From SIG78 sp045587205 (GTDB lineage Bacteria > Verrucomicrobiota > Lentisphaeria > Victivallales > Victivallaceae): DNA of 55,527 nt. The stretch lies in contig JAZNBV010000079.1 of assembly GCA_045587205.1 (NCBI GenBank), forward strand, positions 1-55,527, given 5' to 3'. Position 1 is the first letter of the stretch. Each line of letters opens with the position of its first letter. The notes under the pieces are model-generated. The model was not told the origin of the DNA, searched no databases, and was given only the letters and a program-made list of their open reading frames with translations. A program made the position numbers and the translations under genes. This document shows, piece by piece, positions 17,781-26,240 of the stretch.

Positions 17781-18866
17781 ATGCGAGATAAAATAATTGC
17801 CCTGGCGGCTTGTTCCGTAATCTTTATTGTTGTGCTGGTTATAGCCCTGACCACTGCAGTCCGCGGCAATGCGCGCAATACCGCTGCAACCGATACCGGC
17901 AGCCAATCCGCTGTTTCCGGAACGCCAACCGCGGCAACGGCTGCTGCAGAAGAATCTGCGCCGGAAATTCCGGTGGAAACAGCCCAGTTGGTGATTCCGC
18001 AACCAGCGCTGCCGGTTCCGGAAAAATATCTTTACAAGCATCCGTTAAAAAATCTGCACCGGAATTTTGATTTTTCACGCACAGCATCCCTGCCCCGGAA
18101 CCTTGCCGGATATCGGTTCAACGCCGGGATATTGGTCGATCTGGATTCCGGAAAAGTTTTGTGGGCAAAAAACGCAAAAGCTCCGGTGCCGATAGCTTCG
18201 CTGACCAAACTTTTGACCATATACACGGCATTTGAAGAAATTGAACGCCGGAAGGATATAGATCTGAATACCCCGGTGACCGTTTCGCTGGAATGTACCC
18301 AGACAACTCCGGTGCGGATCAACCTGAAACCGGGCGAAAAAGTTTCTCTGCACGAACTTTTTATTTACTCAATGCTCCGCAGTGCCAATGATGCGGCACA
18401 TCTGATAGCCGAATATTTCGGCAGCGGAGAAAGCAGCCGCTTTATCCTGCGGATGAACCGCAAAGCCGCCTCTATCGGTATGACCAACGGATATTTTGTC
18501 AATGCCAACGGATTGCCGATATACGGCAAAAAGCCTTCCGATACATTGATGAACAAAGCCAGCTGTCTGGATATGGTCAAACTTATCCAGCGGCTTTACG
18601 AATATCCGATGATCCTGCGCTACACTGCCTGCAGCAGCAAAAAAACACGGCACGGCACTTTGAATAACGGCAACCGGCTGCTGGGAAAAGTGCGCGGTAT
18701 GGAAGGACTCAAAACCGGATACACCAATGCCGCCGGACATTGTCTGGCATTCAGCTGCCGCCGCGACGGAAGGCGTCTGGTGGGAATCGTGACCGGATTC
18801 AGGAAACGCCAGAACTGTTTTAACTTTACAGCACAACTGCTGGAATGGGGATTCAAGCAACATTGA
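17781..18866 (+). CDS. D-alanyl-D-alanine carboxypeptidase (S11 family)
   Basis: A penicillin-binding-protein-type serine peptidase of 361 residues. All three active-site motifs are present: S140-L-T-K (SxxK), S-A-N near residue 201 (SxN) and K-T-G near 311 (KTG, in KTGYTNAAGHC). It has an N-terminal membrane anchor (residues 5-24) and an Ala/Thr/Pro-rich linker of about 60 residues. It would trim the terminal D-Ala of peptidoglycan stem peptides from the periplasmic side. The start MRDKII is chosen because GGAG lies seven bases upstream; a further 41 in-frame codons upstream lack a ribosome site. It lacks the C-terminal PBP5-type amphipathic anchor. Confidence 0.88.
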   Translation: MRDKIIALAACSVIFIVVLVIALTTAVRGNARNTAATDTGSQSAVSGTPTAATAAAEESAPEIPVETAQLVIPQPALPVPEKYLYKHPLKNLHRNFDFSRTASLPRNLAGYRFNAGILVDLDSGKVLWAKNAKAPVPIASLTKLLTIYTAFEEIERRKDIDLNTPVTVSLECTQTTPVRINLKPGEKVSLHELFIYSMLRSANDAAHLIAEYFGSGESSRFILRMNRKAASIGMTNGYFVNANGLPIYGKKPSDTLMNKASCLDMVKLIQRLYEYPMILRYTACSSKKTRHGTLNNGNRLLGKVRGMEGLKTGYTNAAGHCLAFSCRRDGRRLVGIVTGFRKRQNCFNFTAQLLEWGFKQH

Positions 18867-18939
18867 CAATGGCAGGCACCTGCAAAAAGCATTTATTCTT
18901 TGTTCAGACGGAAAAGCAGGACAAAGATTGACTCCTGAT

Positions 18940-18968
18940 TTGTATTAACGGAGTAATTGTGTTATATT
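18940..18968 (+). promoter_or_regulatory. promoter of GT2 gene
   Basis: TTGTAT, 17 bases, then TATATT, 37 bases upstream of the start codon at 19006. Confidence 0.5.
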
Positions 18969-19005
18969 ATATAACGAGTTTTTTCATTTTAAAAATCAGA
19001 GTATT

Positions 19006-20391
19006 ATGTTACGCTTTTTTAAACACCCGCGGCGGCGGGATATTATTTTATGGGGATTGCTGGTAATCTATCTGGCACTCCTCGCCCTGTTGGGTTGGGA
19101 AGATCCGGAGCTGCTGGTTTTCTACCGCAACAGTCTGCACCCGGAACTTTCCGGAACTGCCATTTGTGTAATGGCGGTAACATATCTCTATTTGCTTGCC
19201 ACCGGGATATTGTGCTGTTTCTACCGTCCGGTCAAAACAATTGAAAATGATGATCTTCTGCCAACTTGTACAGTAATCGTTCCGGCGTATAATGAAGGAC
19301 CTTATGTGGAAAGAACCATCAAAAGTCTGCTTGCCAGCGATTATCCGGCAGATAAACTTGAGATCATTGCGGTAAACGACGGCTCCAAAGATGATACCTG
19401 GAATTACATTTTACGCGGCGCCAAACTCTCTCCCCGGCAGATAACAACAGTAAATCTGCCGGAAAATAAAGGCAAGAAAAATGCCATTTACATTGCAACC
19501 CTTGCTGCGCGTGGCGATGTAATTGTTACGGTGGACAGCGATTCATCGGTAAAACCGGGTACTCTCCGGGCGCTGGTATCGCCGATGCAGGATGAAAGTA
19601 TCGGTGCTGTTGCCGGTGCGATCAGAGTAAAAACTCCGGAACAGAGTTTCATTACTTCGCTGCTGGACGTATTACTGGTCTTCGGATGCGAATTCCTGCG
19701 GGCAGCACAAAGCGTTACCACGCTGGTACTCTGCACCCCCGGAGCTTTGAGTGCTTACCGGAAAAGCGCCCTGCTGCCGATCATTGAAGAGTGGAATAAT
19801 CAAACCTTTATGGGAAGACCGGCACGGATCGGGGAAGACCGGGCATTGGCAACTCTGATCTTGCGCAGCAATTACAAAATCGTTCATCAGAGTACAGCGC
19901 TGGCTACAACCTGCGTGCCGCGTACCGTTACCGGAGCGTGCAAGATGCTGCTGCGCTGGACGCGGGGCGATATCCGTGAAAATCTGCTGATGACCAAATT
20001 TGCTTTCAAGAATTTTCCGCCCCGCAATGTACGCAGCTGGGTATTGATTGCTTACTGGGTGGCGCTGACGCAGAATCTGATATTGCCATTTCTGTTTGTT
20101 CCGTCATTTTTCTATATGCTCTGCTATGGAGCTAAAGATCCAGTTATCTTTCTGGCAGCCAACGCGCTGCTTTCGCTCTCCTGGGCGTCGATTCCGGCAA
20201 TCATATATGCACGCAACACCAACATACGCAAAGCGGTGTGGGCTTTGCTCTACGGGGCATTCTGCCCGATGCTGCTGGCATTTATTTATATGTACAGTTT
20301 TCTGACCTTGAGAGATTCGCGTTGGATGACCCGTGAACTCAAGAAAAAATCGCCTGCACCCGACGGTGCAAACACAGCTTCTGCAGAATAA
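19006..20391 (+). CDS. membrane glycosyltransferase family 2 (polysaccharide synthase-like)
   Basis: A 461-residue processive-type GT2. Two N-terminal membrane segments (about 12-30 and 48-70) are followed by the GT-A domain with VIVPAYNEGPYVERTI, IIAVNDGS, TVDSDSSV (DxD), GEDRAL and RWTRGD (the (Q/R)xxRW-type acceptor motif), then three or four C-terminal membrane segments. This layout is that of poly-N-acetylglucosamine, hyaluronan and cellulose synthases, so it probably makes and extrudes a beta-linked glycan. No partner (deacetylase, c-di-GMP receptor) adjoins it, so the polymer is unknown. It is transcribed alone from its own promoter. Confidence 0.85.
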   Translation: MLRFFKHPRRRDIILWGLLVIYLALLALLGWEDPELLVFYRNSLHPELSGTAICVMAVTYLYLLATGILCCFYRPVKTIENDDLLPTCTVIVPAYNEGPYVERTIKSLLASDYPADKLEIIAVNDGSKDDTWNYILRGAKLSPRQITTVNLPENKGKKNAIYIATLAARGDVIVTVDSDSSVKPGTLRALVSPMQDESIGAVAGAIRVKTPEQSFITSLLDVLLVFGCEFLRAAQSVTTLVLCTPGALSAYRKSALLPIIEEWNNQTFMGRPARIGEDRALATLILRSNYKIVHQSTALATTCVPRTVTGACKMLLRWTRGDIRENLLMTKFAFKNFPPRNVRSWVLIAYWVALTQNLILPFLFVPSFFYMLCYGAKDPVIFLAANALLSLSWASIPAIIYARNTNIRKAVWALLYGAFCPMLLAFIYMYSFLTLRDSRWMTRELKKKSPAPDGANTASAE

Positions 20392-20409
20392 AATACAACA
20401 TTCTGCAAC

Positions 20410-20430
20410 GGTGTAATACACCCTTTTTTA
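20410..20430 (+). terminator. short stem-loop with T-run after GT2 gene
   Basis: GGTGT-AAT-ACACC followed by CTTTTTTAT. The stem is only five base pairs, but the T-run and its place 18 bases after the stop favour a weak terminator. Confidence 0.35.
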
Positions 20431-20453
20431 TACTCATATATTGACAAAAAACG

Positions 20454-20511
20454 CCTCCTTTGACATTGCCGTGTATGGGCTTTGCCAGAAAAACATTTCG
20501 CAAAAAGGAGG
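20454..20511 (+). promoter_or_regulatory. perfect anti-Shine-Dalgarno pair in leader of tail-fibre-like gene
   Basis: CCTCCTTT at 20454-20461 is an exact complement of the Shine-Dalgarno AAAGGAGG at 20504-20511, with a 42-base loop. If both lie on the transcript they would hide the ribosome site of the gene that starts at 20518. Only the complementarity is seen; regulation is inferred. Confidence 0.35.
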
Positions 20512-20517
20512 ATCGTA

Positions 20518-22440
20518 ATGTTTTATATTGACCTTGCCGATGGCAGAATGCGGACTGCGTCAGGCAGTAAAACTGCAGCACTTATGCATCTGGTGGAAGC
20601 GCAGATGCAGGAATTTGAGTTTGCATTTTTTCAAGACCGCCGGCTTTATACAATTCCGGAAGACTCCACCCTGGTAATCGCAGGCGATGTGGTGGAAAAT
20701 AATGAAACGCCCGCGTTCTCTGCCACCGGGATCGTTGCCGACGACCGGCAGTCGGTAAAATTTTTCATCAGTACCAATTCACTTGAATATCAGCAGCGTA
20801 TCCGCGCCAGCAATACCCCCTGTTTTGTTGATATATGCATAAAAAGTGCCGGCGATGCTGATTTCCGCCGGCTGGTTCGCTTCAATGCCATTGCCGATGC
20901 ACGGTTGAATATTGAAGCCAGAGTGACTGATTTTTCAGAAATCACTGTTACAGCTGCGGATGTATTATCCGGTAAAAAATTTATTGCTGCCAATGGTTCG
21001 CTGCAAACCGGTGCCATTCCGTATGTAACGGCACAATGCAGTGAAAATCAGGTTATTGTTCCTGCCGGTTTTTTTGCTGAAACGCAAACGCTTACAGTAC
21101 AAACTGCCGATAAACCGGTGATATCCGGCAATAAGATAACTCTTTCCGCCGGATACCAGCCGGCGGAACAGACATTCCAGCTCGGTACGCCGCACCCGGG
21201 TGGTGAATACATTCCGGACAATACAGATCAGACTGTATCAGCCGGCAGTTATCTTGAAAATGATCTGGTCATCAAAGGCGACAGTAATTTTATTGCCGGA
21301 AATATTGCCGCAGGCAAAACTGTTTTCAACATCCGGGGCACCTATACAAGTGATGCCACCGCCGCTGCCGATGATATACGATCCGGCAAAAGTGCATATA
21401 TCAACGGCAGAAAAATAACCGGCTCCGTTCCTGATACAGCCGGAAGCCTCGCCGGAAATGTGGTAACCATACCTGCCGGTTTTATCCCGGAGCAGCAGAC
21501 TGTTACTGTTCCGCAGGCAGCAGAACCGGTGGTCAATGCAAACAGTGTTGTCATCAATAAAGGGTATTATCCGGAAAAAACCACTGTGACCATTCCGCAG
21601 GCGCAAACTCCGACTGTTCATAAAAATGTGGTCACAGTTTACAAAGGTTATTACCCGCAGCAGCAGGAAATAGAAACCGAAAGCGGTTATGGTAATATAC
21701 AGTATGGATATATAAACGATGAGGGACTTTTTCAGCCGCTGAACCTTGCAGAAACAACCCCGCTCGACATCGGAGATGCGGAAAGTTTTTCTGAACTTGA
21801 TATGTTCAAAACCAACCGGCGGGAAAGCACATATACTGATGATGAATTCGGTATATTCTTTTACAGATGCTCTATGCCGCCGACAGCCCTTGACAGCCTG
21901 CTGGTGAGTGGTGCCGGAAATACAGAATACAACGGTCTTTACATTGGTATGGAGAATTCTTTTGACGGCAGCGGAAACTCCGGACTGTTGCGTATATGGT
22001 ACAAAGAGGGTACCGACAGTTATTCAGCAGACCACAAAGCCATTGCCGTATATGCCAATAAAAATTCCTACAGTATATTGATTGCCAAAGGTTACATTGA
22101 GTCTAACGGAAAATTTATGCATCAGTCCTATCCATACCGGATTGACAAAAACATAAGCACCGTAGATGAAGCCATCGATCTTATGAACAGCAATATCTGG
22201 ACGGTAATGACCGGCTCCAGCGGTGGCATTGACCCCGGACCGACAGTTGAATATCTGCTGCCGTCCGGTACCTGGAGCGGACATAAAATGATTCAGAACA
22301 GTGACGGCTCGTGGAGCCAGGAAGACGAAGAAACCACCAATCTGCCGATAAAAGGGGTAACTCCGGTAGTGGGCGGTATATACAGCAAAGATACAACGGT
22401 GACCATTTCCGCAGTATATGAAGGGAGCAATGAACAATGA
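20518..22440 (+). CDS. phage tail-fibre-like repeat protein
   Basis: A 640-residue protein without a signal peptide. It carries repeats typical of phage tail-fibre/baseplate proteins: ADVLSGKKFIAANGSLQTG (about residue 144) and DDIRSGKSAYINGRKITGSV (about 283). Five copies of a unit like NVVTIPAGFIPEQQTVTVPQ start near residues 178, 205, 314, 342 and 370. The N-terminal 130 residues look like a compact tail-attachment domain. The C-terminal 240 residues are unrecognised and could bind a receptor. The start at 20518 has a perfect AAAGGAGG; an upstream in-frame ATG at 20482 has none. First gene of a three-gene unit; stop and next start overlap as ATGA. No capsid, terminase or integrase gene is near. 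Confidence 0.65.
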   Translation: MFYIDLADGRMRTASGSKTAALMHLVEAQMQEFEFAFFQDRRLYTIPEDSTLVIAGDVVENNETPAFSATGIVADDRQSVKFFISTNSLEYQQRIRASNTPCFVDICIKSAGDADFRRLVRFNAIADARLNIEARVTDFSEITVTAADVLSGKKFIAANGSLQTGAIPYVTAQCSENQVIVPAGFFAETQTLTVQTADKPVISGNKITLSAGYQPAEQTFQLGTPHPGGEYIPDNTDQTVSAGSYLENDLVIKGDSNFIAGNIAAGKTVFNIRGTYTSDATAAADDIRSGKSAYINGRKITGSVPDTAGSLAGNVVTIPAGFIPEQQTVTVPQAAEPVVNANSVVINKGYYPEKTTVTIPQAQTPTVHKNVVTVYKGYYPQQQEIETESGYGNIQYGYINDEGLFQPLNLAETTPLDIGDAESFSELDMFKTNRRESTYTDDEFGIFFYRCSMPPTALDSLLVSGAGNTEYNGLYIGMENSFDGSGNSGLLRIWYKEGTDSYSADHKAIAVYANKNSYSILIAKGYIESNGKFMHQSYPYRIDKNISTVDEAIDLMNSNIWTVMTGSSGGIDPGPTVEYLLPSGTWSGHKMIQNSDGSWSQEDEETTNLPIKGVTPVVGGIYSKDTTVTISAVYEGSNEQ

Positions 22441-22913
22441 GTATTTCAATCAACAATAAATTCAATGTCAAAGAATTGGCAAAACCCGGACAGCGCGTTA
22501 TCAAAGTGGTAAAAGATGAAATTGCGGAATATTATCCCGTCGGCCTGTCAGTACTGGTGAACAAATCACCGGTGGTGGAAACTGTTTTTTATCACGAAAC
22601 ATACGATTCGGTCTGTTATCTGGACGATGAAAATGACATCAGATCCGTGGGATGGAACGGAGAGCCGCCGCAAATCATTGACTTGTGGATCAGATCGCTG
22701 GATGATACTTCCAACGGTAATATAGTTCTGCAATACGGCAGCAATGAAACCGTCCTGGCTGTCACTCCGCAGCTTACACGCCACAGCTGGAGTCTGCAGC
22801 ACGCCGCTGCCGGAGAAATACATATCTTGCGCCTGACTGACGACCCGCGCGATACTCTCAAAAACAGCAGCGAAGTGGTGACTGCAATCGTAACTGATTG
22901 GCAGGTGGTGTAA
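22437..22913 (+). CDS. hypothetical protein of tail-fibre cassette
   Basis: A 158-residue soluble protein that I do not recognise. It has no signal peptide or membrane segment. It is rich in short beta-strand-like stretches (NIVLQYGSNETVLAVTPQL, EIHILRLTDDP) and acidic overall. Its start overlaps the stop of the tail-fibre-like gene (ATGA) and its stop is one base before the next start, so it is translationally coupled in the cassette. By position it could be a fibre-associated adaptor or chaperone; this is inference only. Confidence 0.6.
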   Translation: MSISINNKFNVKELAKPGQRVIKVVKDEIAEYYPVGLSVLVNKSPVVETVFYHETYDSVCYLDDENDIRSVGWNGEPPQIIDLWIRSLDDTSNGNIVLQYGSNETVLAVTPQLTRHSWSLQHAAAGEIHILRLTDDPRDTLKNSSEVVTAIVTDWQVV

Positions 22914-22914
22914 T

Positions 22915-23775
22915 ATGGCTATGATTTCATACCCTATGCAGCAAGCAAAACGCGATGATTGTATGCTGGCGATATTCCCGCAGCACGGCGGATGCTGTCT
23001 CAACCGTATTCCTCCGGACACTGCACCTTTTACGGCTGATACTGCTCCGCAAAAAGATAAATACAGCAATGTCTGGCAATTCCAGCAGCACGGATTCCTG
23101 GTGAAACGGCATACTGCAATGTTCCCGATGGGATTCGGATGTCCTTATGATATTATGGAAAATAACTCATACTGGAATGAAAACCGCGAAGGCTGCGTGC
23201 AATCCACTGTGGATGTACGGGGAAATACCACATCTAAAACAATGATCGTCAAAGCCTGGTGCCGCAAATCAAAAAATGAAACCGAACAGCAGCAGGGAAT
23301 TTGCTTGCAGAATCCTTTGATTTCTGCCGGTACTTGCTGGGCTAATATTTCCAACGAAACAATTTTCCGTTTTTTGGTCGAAGAATATCATCATAATGAT
23401 ATTTCACAGCGCACTCTGAATATTATTGCCGGTTTTGTATTTGATGAAGCAAATGATGATAGTTCCCTGAAAAATGAGAAACTGAGCATTCTGCTGCCGG
23501 AAAAATATATGGATAAACTCACTGTATATGCCCTGGTGGCTGATTACGATAAAACTCCGGGAGAAATGGAAATACGCATCTATGCCGATGGAGAAATGCT
23601 GGGTTCTAAAACCTGTCAGGCTATGCGCTGGAGTGTCATAGATAAACATCCGGGAATGTATTATGTAGCCGTACGCCGGGAGGCTTCAACTTCAATGTCC
23701 ACCTGGGGGTTTGTCTCCTGGGGACTTATGTTCGACTCGGTGCTTACCGATGAAGAAATAAAATCGTATAAATAA
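22915..23775 (+). CDS. hypothetical protein with LamG/concanavalin-like C-terminus
   Basis: A 286-residue protein without a signal peptide. The C-terminal part (about residues 90-286) has the strand pattern of a concanavalin/LamG jelly-roll and ends in WGLMFDSVLTDEEIKSYK, the common closing motif of LamG-like domains (…LTdeEIk). Such domains bind glycans. The N-terminal 40 residues contain a Cys-rich stretch (DDCMLAIFPQHGGCCL). It begins with AGGTGG upstream, one base after the previous stop. Last gene of the cassette, followed by a strong terminator. A receptor- or glycan-binding role is inferred. Confidence 0.6.
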   Translation: MAMISYPMQQAKRDDCMLAIFPQHGGCCLNRIPPDTAPFTADTAPQKDKYSNVWQFQQHGFLVKRHTAMFPMGFGCPYDIMENNSYWNENREGCVQSTVDVRGNTTSKTMIVKAWCRKSKNETEQQQGICLQNPLISAGTCWANISNETIFRFLVEEYHHNDISQRTLNIIAGFVFDEANDDSSLKNEKLSILLPEKYMDKLTVYALVADYDKTPGEMEIRIYADGEMLGSKTCQAMRWSVIDKHPGMYYVAVRREASTSMSTWGFVSWGLMFDSVLTDEEIKSYK

Positions 23776-23801
23776 ACTCTCTTTATTATTTACTCATAAA
23801 A

Positions 23802-23842
23802 AAATCCGCAGCAGCAAATATAAAAATTGCTGCTGCGGATTT
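23802..23842. terminator. bidirectional terminator
   Basis: The perfect 16-base arms AAATCCGCAGCAGCAA and TTGCTGCTGCGGATTT sit between two convergent genes, with A-runs on one side and T-rich sequence on the other. It ends the tail-fibre cassette and the minus-strand kinase-to-lipoprotein operon. Confidence 0.85.
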
Positions 23843-23861
23843 ACTTTATCCGGCAAATAAC

Positions 23862-24215
23862 TTATTTCAACCCCTCAATAACCGGCGGCACATACTGCTT
23901 TTCCTGCAGTTTAACGCGGTTGTAATATTCATTGCCCCAACCGGCAACTTTGCCTTTTTTGAAAACCACCGGCATACATTCATCGATCGTGGTCTGCCCG
24001 TCGTGCCAGCAGGTATTTACATAATAATACCACACATCAGGCTTGGCAAAAAACACATCCAGCGGTTCGCCCATAATCTCCCGCACCTGCGCCCTGGTCA
24101 TACCCACACGCAGATTCGCAGATTTTTCCACATTGTCATACTGACTGAAATATCCGCAACCGGACATTATGCCCATAACCGTAAGCGCAGCAACTGCAAC
24201 AACAAACTTTCTCAT
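23862..24215 (-). CDS. small lipoprotein with BamE/SmpA-like (DUF3192-type) domain
   Basis: A 117-residue lipoprotein. The signal peptide ends in GIMSGC (lipobox, Cys20). The mature part has LRVGMTRAQVREIMGEPLDV, the hallmark helix-turn of SmpA/OmlA (BamE) and DUF3192 proteins, followed by VWYYYVNTC and VVFKKGKVAGWG strands. It is probably anchored in the outer or inner membrane and may help envelope assembly; the exact partner is unknown. Start with AAGGAG nine bases upstream, 15 bases after the AI-2E-family gene. Last gene of the minus-strand run that begins with the kinase. Confidence 0.75.
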   Translation of the reverse strand: MRKFVVAVAALTVMGIMSGCGYFSQYDNVEKSANLRVGMTRAQVREIMGEPLDVFFAKPDVWYYYVNTCWHDGQTTIDECMPVVFKKGKVAGWGNEYYNRVKLQEKQYVPPVIEGLK

Positions 24216-24230
24216 AAAAAAATACTCCTT

Positions 24231-26222
24231 TTATCGCCAGCAGCGGTAAATCTGCGGCACCAGATATTTGATCACCGATGCCACCGGCAACGCAAAGATC
24301 ATACCCGGTATGCCGGCAAGGATCCCACCCAGCAATACAACTATGATCGTTTCCAGCGTTGTCAAGCCCAGCGACTCGCCGATGATCCACGGATAAATGA
24401 AAAACTGTTCGATTATACCGTTGTGGATCAGATAAATACCGATCACTCCGGCAATCTGCAGAACCGATACCTCTGCACCGCCGACCGCCAATGTAACCAG
24501 CACTGTAATCAATGCACTGGAAACCGGTCCTATATACGGCAGCAATATACCCACCGCCGCAACCGCGCCCAGCAGCGGCGCGTAAGGCACATTAAGCAAA
24601 GTAAACACAGTAGTATAAACACAATAATCGATTAACACCATTGTCATATAACCACGCAGCCAGATCCGCAGTTTATTCAGAACTTCTCCGACGATCCGGT
24701 CGCCGTCCTGCAGATTTTCTTCGGACATTTCCGGCAGCCATCTGCCGTTGAATACTGTACGGATCAGATAACTTGTTGCCTGCTGATCCTTATTTTCGCG
24801 CGAATGCAGAAATCCCGCCAGTTTACCCAGCAGCAGCGAGAAAAAGAAGAATGTAAGCAAAATATTCAACAGAAACGTTGCAAACATTGCCACAAATTTA
24901 GCTATAAACGCAAACAAACCGCCGGATTTTTTCAACAGCAATTCTGTAAGCTGTTTCTCCGCTTTGCCCTGTGCCAGATAATCTGAAAGCTCCGTAAGGA
25001 TCTGCTGGATCAGCGGCAGTTTGCTGAAGCGTTCTTTCAAACCATCCAGCACCTTTATCAGACGACCGCTGATACCGGAAGCATCGCTGTCCCGGGGAGC
25101 AGCGGATACAGCATTCCCGATCTTGACCGATTCATCCGGAAACGCTTTCTGCACCCATTTCCAGCTGCGAACCTTACGCTTTACACCAATCCAGAAACCG
25201 GTTTTTTTCTCTTCCTTCTGCACCACATTCTCCGCAGGCGCGGCAGATGCCGGAACTTCTGTTTTTATCACCGGCTTGCTGTTGACCTGTGTCTGACCGC
25301 CAGGAGTCGCAACCTGCTGTTTCACCGGTACAAACTTGGCGGCGGCAGCAGAAATATTCTTTTTCAGCGGCGCAACATAACTGCTCAAAGTCACTGCCAG
25401 ACATATCAGTATCACCAGAAAAGCACACACGACGCAAGACACCGTCACAGTTACAGCTTTAGTTATAAGCGCCTGCTGCTGACGGCGTTGTATTTCTTCT
25501 TCAGAAAGTTTGTATTTACCATCCTCGCGGATACGTTTAAGCGTGCTCAAACGGCGGAAAAATCCGCCCTTATGAGATTTTCTCCGTGCAATGCGTTTTT
25601 CCAGATACTGCTCAAGCGGCAAAAACAAATATGCCAGTGCCAACCCGAACAGCAGTGAACTCAACCAGGTTGCTATAAGTATGAACAGTCCGATAACGAT
25701 CAAAGCCAGCACTATACCGGTTCCGGAGCGGATAATCTTGGCACGCTGGGAATGTGATTCCCGGATTGTAAGCGCCATTTCTTCAAATTCTTCCGGCGCT
25801 ATATCCAAACCGTCCGCCAGTTTTTCCACCAGACTGAAAGCCTCTATGCGGTATTCGTCCTGCTCAAGCGACAATGCAAGCAGATAAGTCAGCAGCACCT
25901 TCTTTTTAGCGGAGTCATAACTTTTTATCGCCGGAAGAGCCTCTTCCGGCGTACCCGGCGCAACCCGGCGCAAAAACTCCAGCATATAAGCAATCTTGCG
26001 TTCGCTCAAATGCATACGCTCCGCGCGCTGACGCACCTTGGCAAAAGCCTTTTCCTGTCCTGTTCTGTCCGGAGGCAGCACCGCTTTTACCAGCGACAAT
26101 ATCTGTTTATCGTCGTCACTCAACTGGTCACTGTCTGCAAAAAAAACCGCCACAGCATCCACGGCCCGGTTGACCGGCTGCTCAAAGAATTTACGGATTT
26201 TTTCGGTTGCTGCCTTGAACAT
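24231..26222 (-). CDS. AI-2E/PerM-family permease with N-terminal TerB-like domain
   Basis: About 663 residues. The C-terminal part (about 400-660) is the AI-2E_transport/PerM permease fold, with VPYAPLLGAVAAVGILLPYIGPV and IGESLGLTTLETIIVVLLGGILAGIPGMIFALPVA. Further membrane segments lie at about 170-200 and 265-290. Residues 20-150 are hydrophilic and helical (DQLSDDDKQILSLVKAVLPP, SYDSAKKKVLLTYLLALSLE), resembling TerB-like domains; this is an unusual addition. A charged linker separates the membrane blocks. Family members export small molecules, or Na+ and H+. ATG at 26222 is preferred over the in-frame TTG directly after the purM stop. Confidence 0.75.
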   Translation of the reverse strand: MFKAATEKIRKFFEQPVNRAVDAVAVFFADSDQLSDDDKQILSLVKAVLPPDRTGQEKAFAKVRQRAERMHLSERKIAYMLEFLRRVAPGTPEEALPAIKSYDSAKKKVLLTYLLALSLEQDEYRIEAFSLVEKLADGLDIAPEEFEEMALTIRESHSQRAKIIRSGTGIVLALIVIGLFILIATWLSSLLFGLALAYLFLPLEQYLEKRIARRKSHKGGFFRRLSTLKRIREDGKYKLSEEEIQRRQQQALITKAVTVTVSCVVCAFLVILICLAVTLSSYVAPLKKNISAAAAKFVPVKQQVATPGGQTQVNSKPVIKTEVPASAAPAENVVQKEEKKTGFWIGVKRKVRSWKWVQKAFPDESVKIGNAVSAAPRDSDASGISGRLIKVLDGLKERFSKLPLIQQILTELSDYLAQGKAEKQLTELLLKKSGGLFAFIAKFVAMFATFLLNILLTFFFFSLLLGKLAGFLHSRENKDQQATSYLIRTVFNGRWLPEMSEENLQDGDRIVGEVLNKLRIWLRGYMTMVLIDYCVYTTVFTLLNVPYAPLLGAVAAVGILLPYIGPVSSALITVLVTLAVGGAEVSVLQIAGVIGIYLIHNGIIEQFFIYPWIIGESLGLTTLETIIVVLLGGILAGIPGMIFALPVASVIKYLVPQIYRCWR

Positions 26223-26240
26223 AATTTCTGGAACCCGCAA

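Noticed and set aside
18867..18900. Terminator after the carboxypeptidase gene
   Set aside because: GCAG-GCAC-CTGC is too short and has no T-run behind it.
20518..23775. Diversity-generating retroelement with variable repeats
   Set aside because: No reverse transcriptase or template repeat was seen in the window. The tail-fibre-like repeats alone are not enough.
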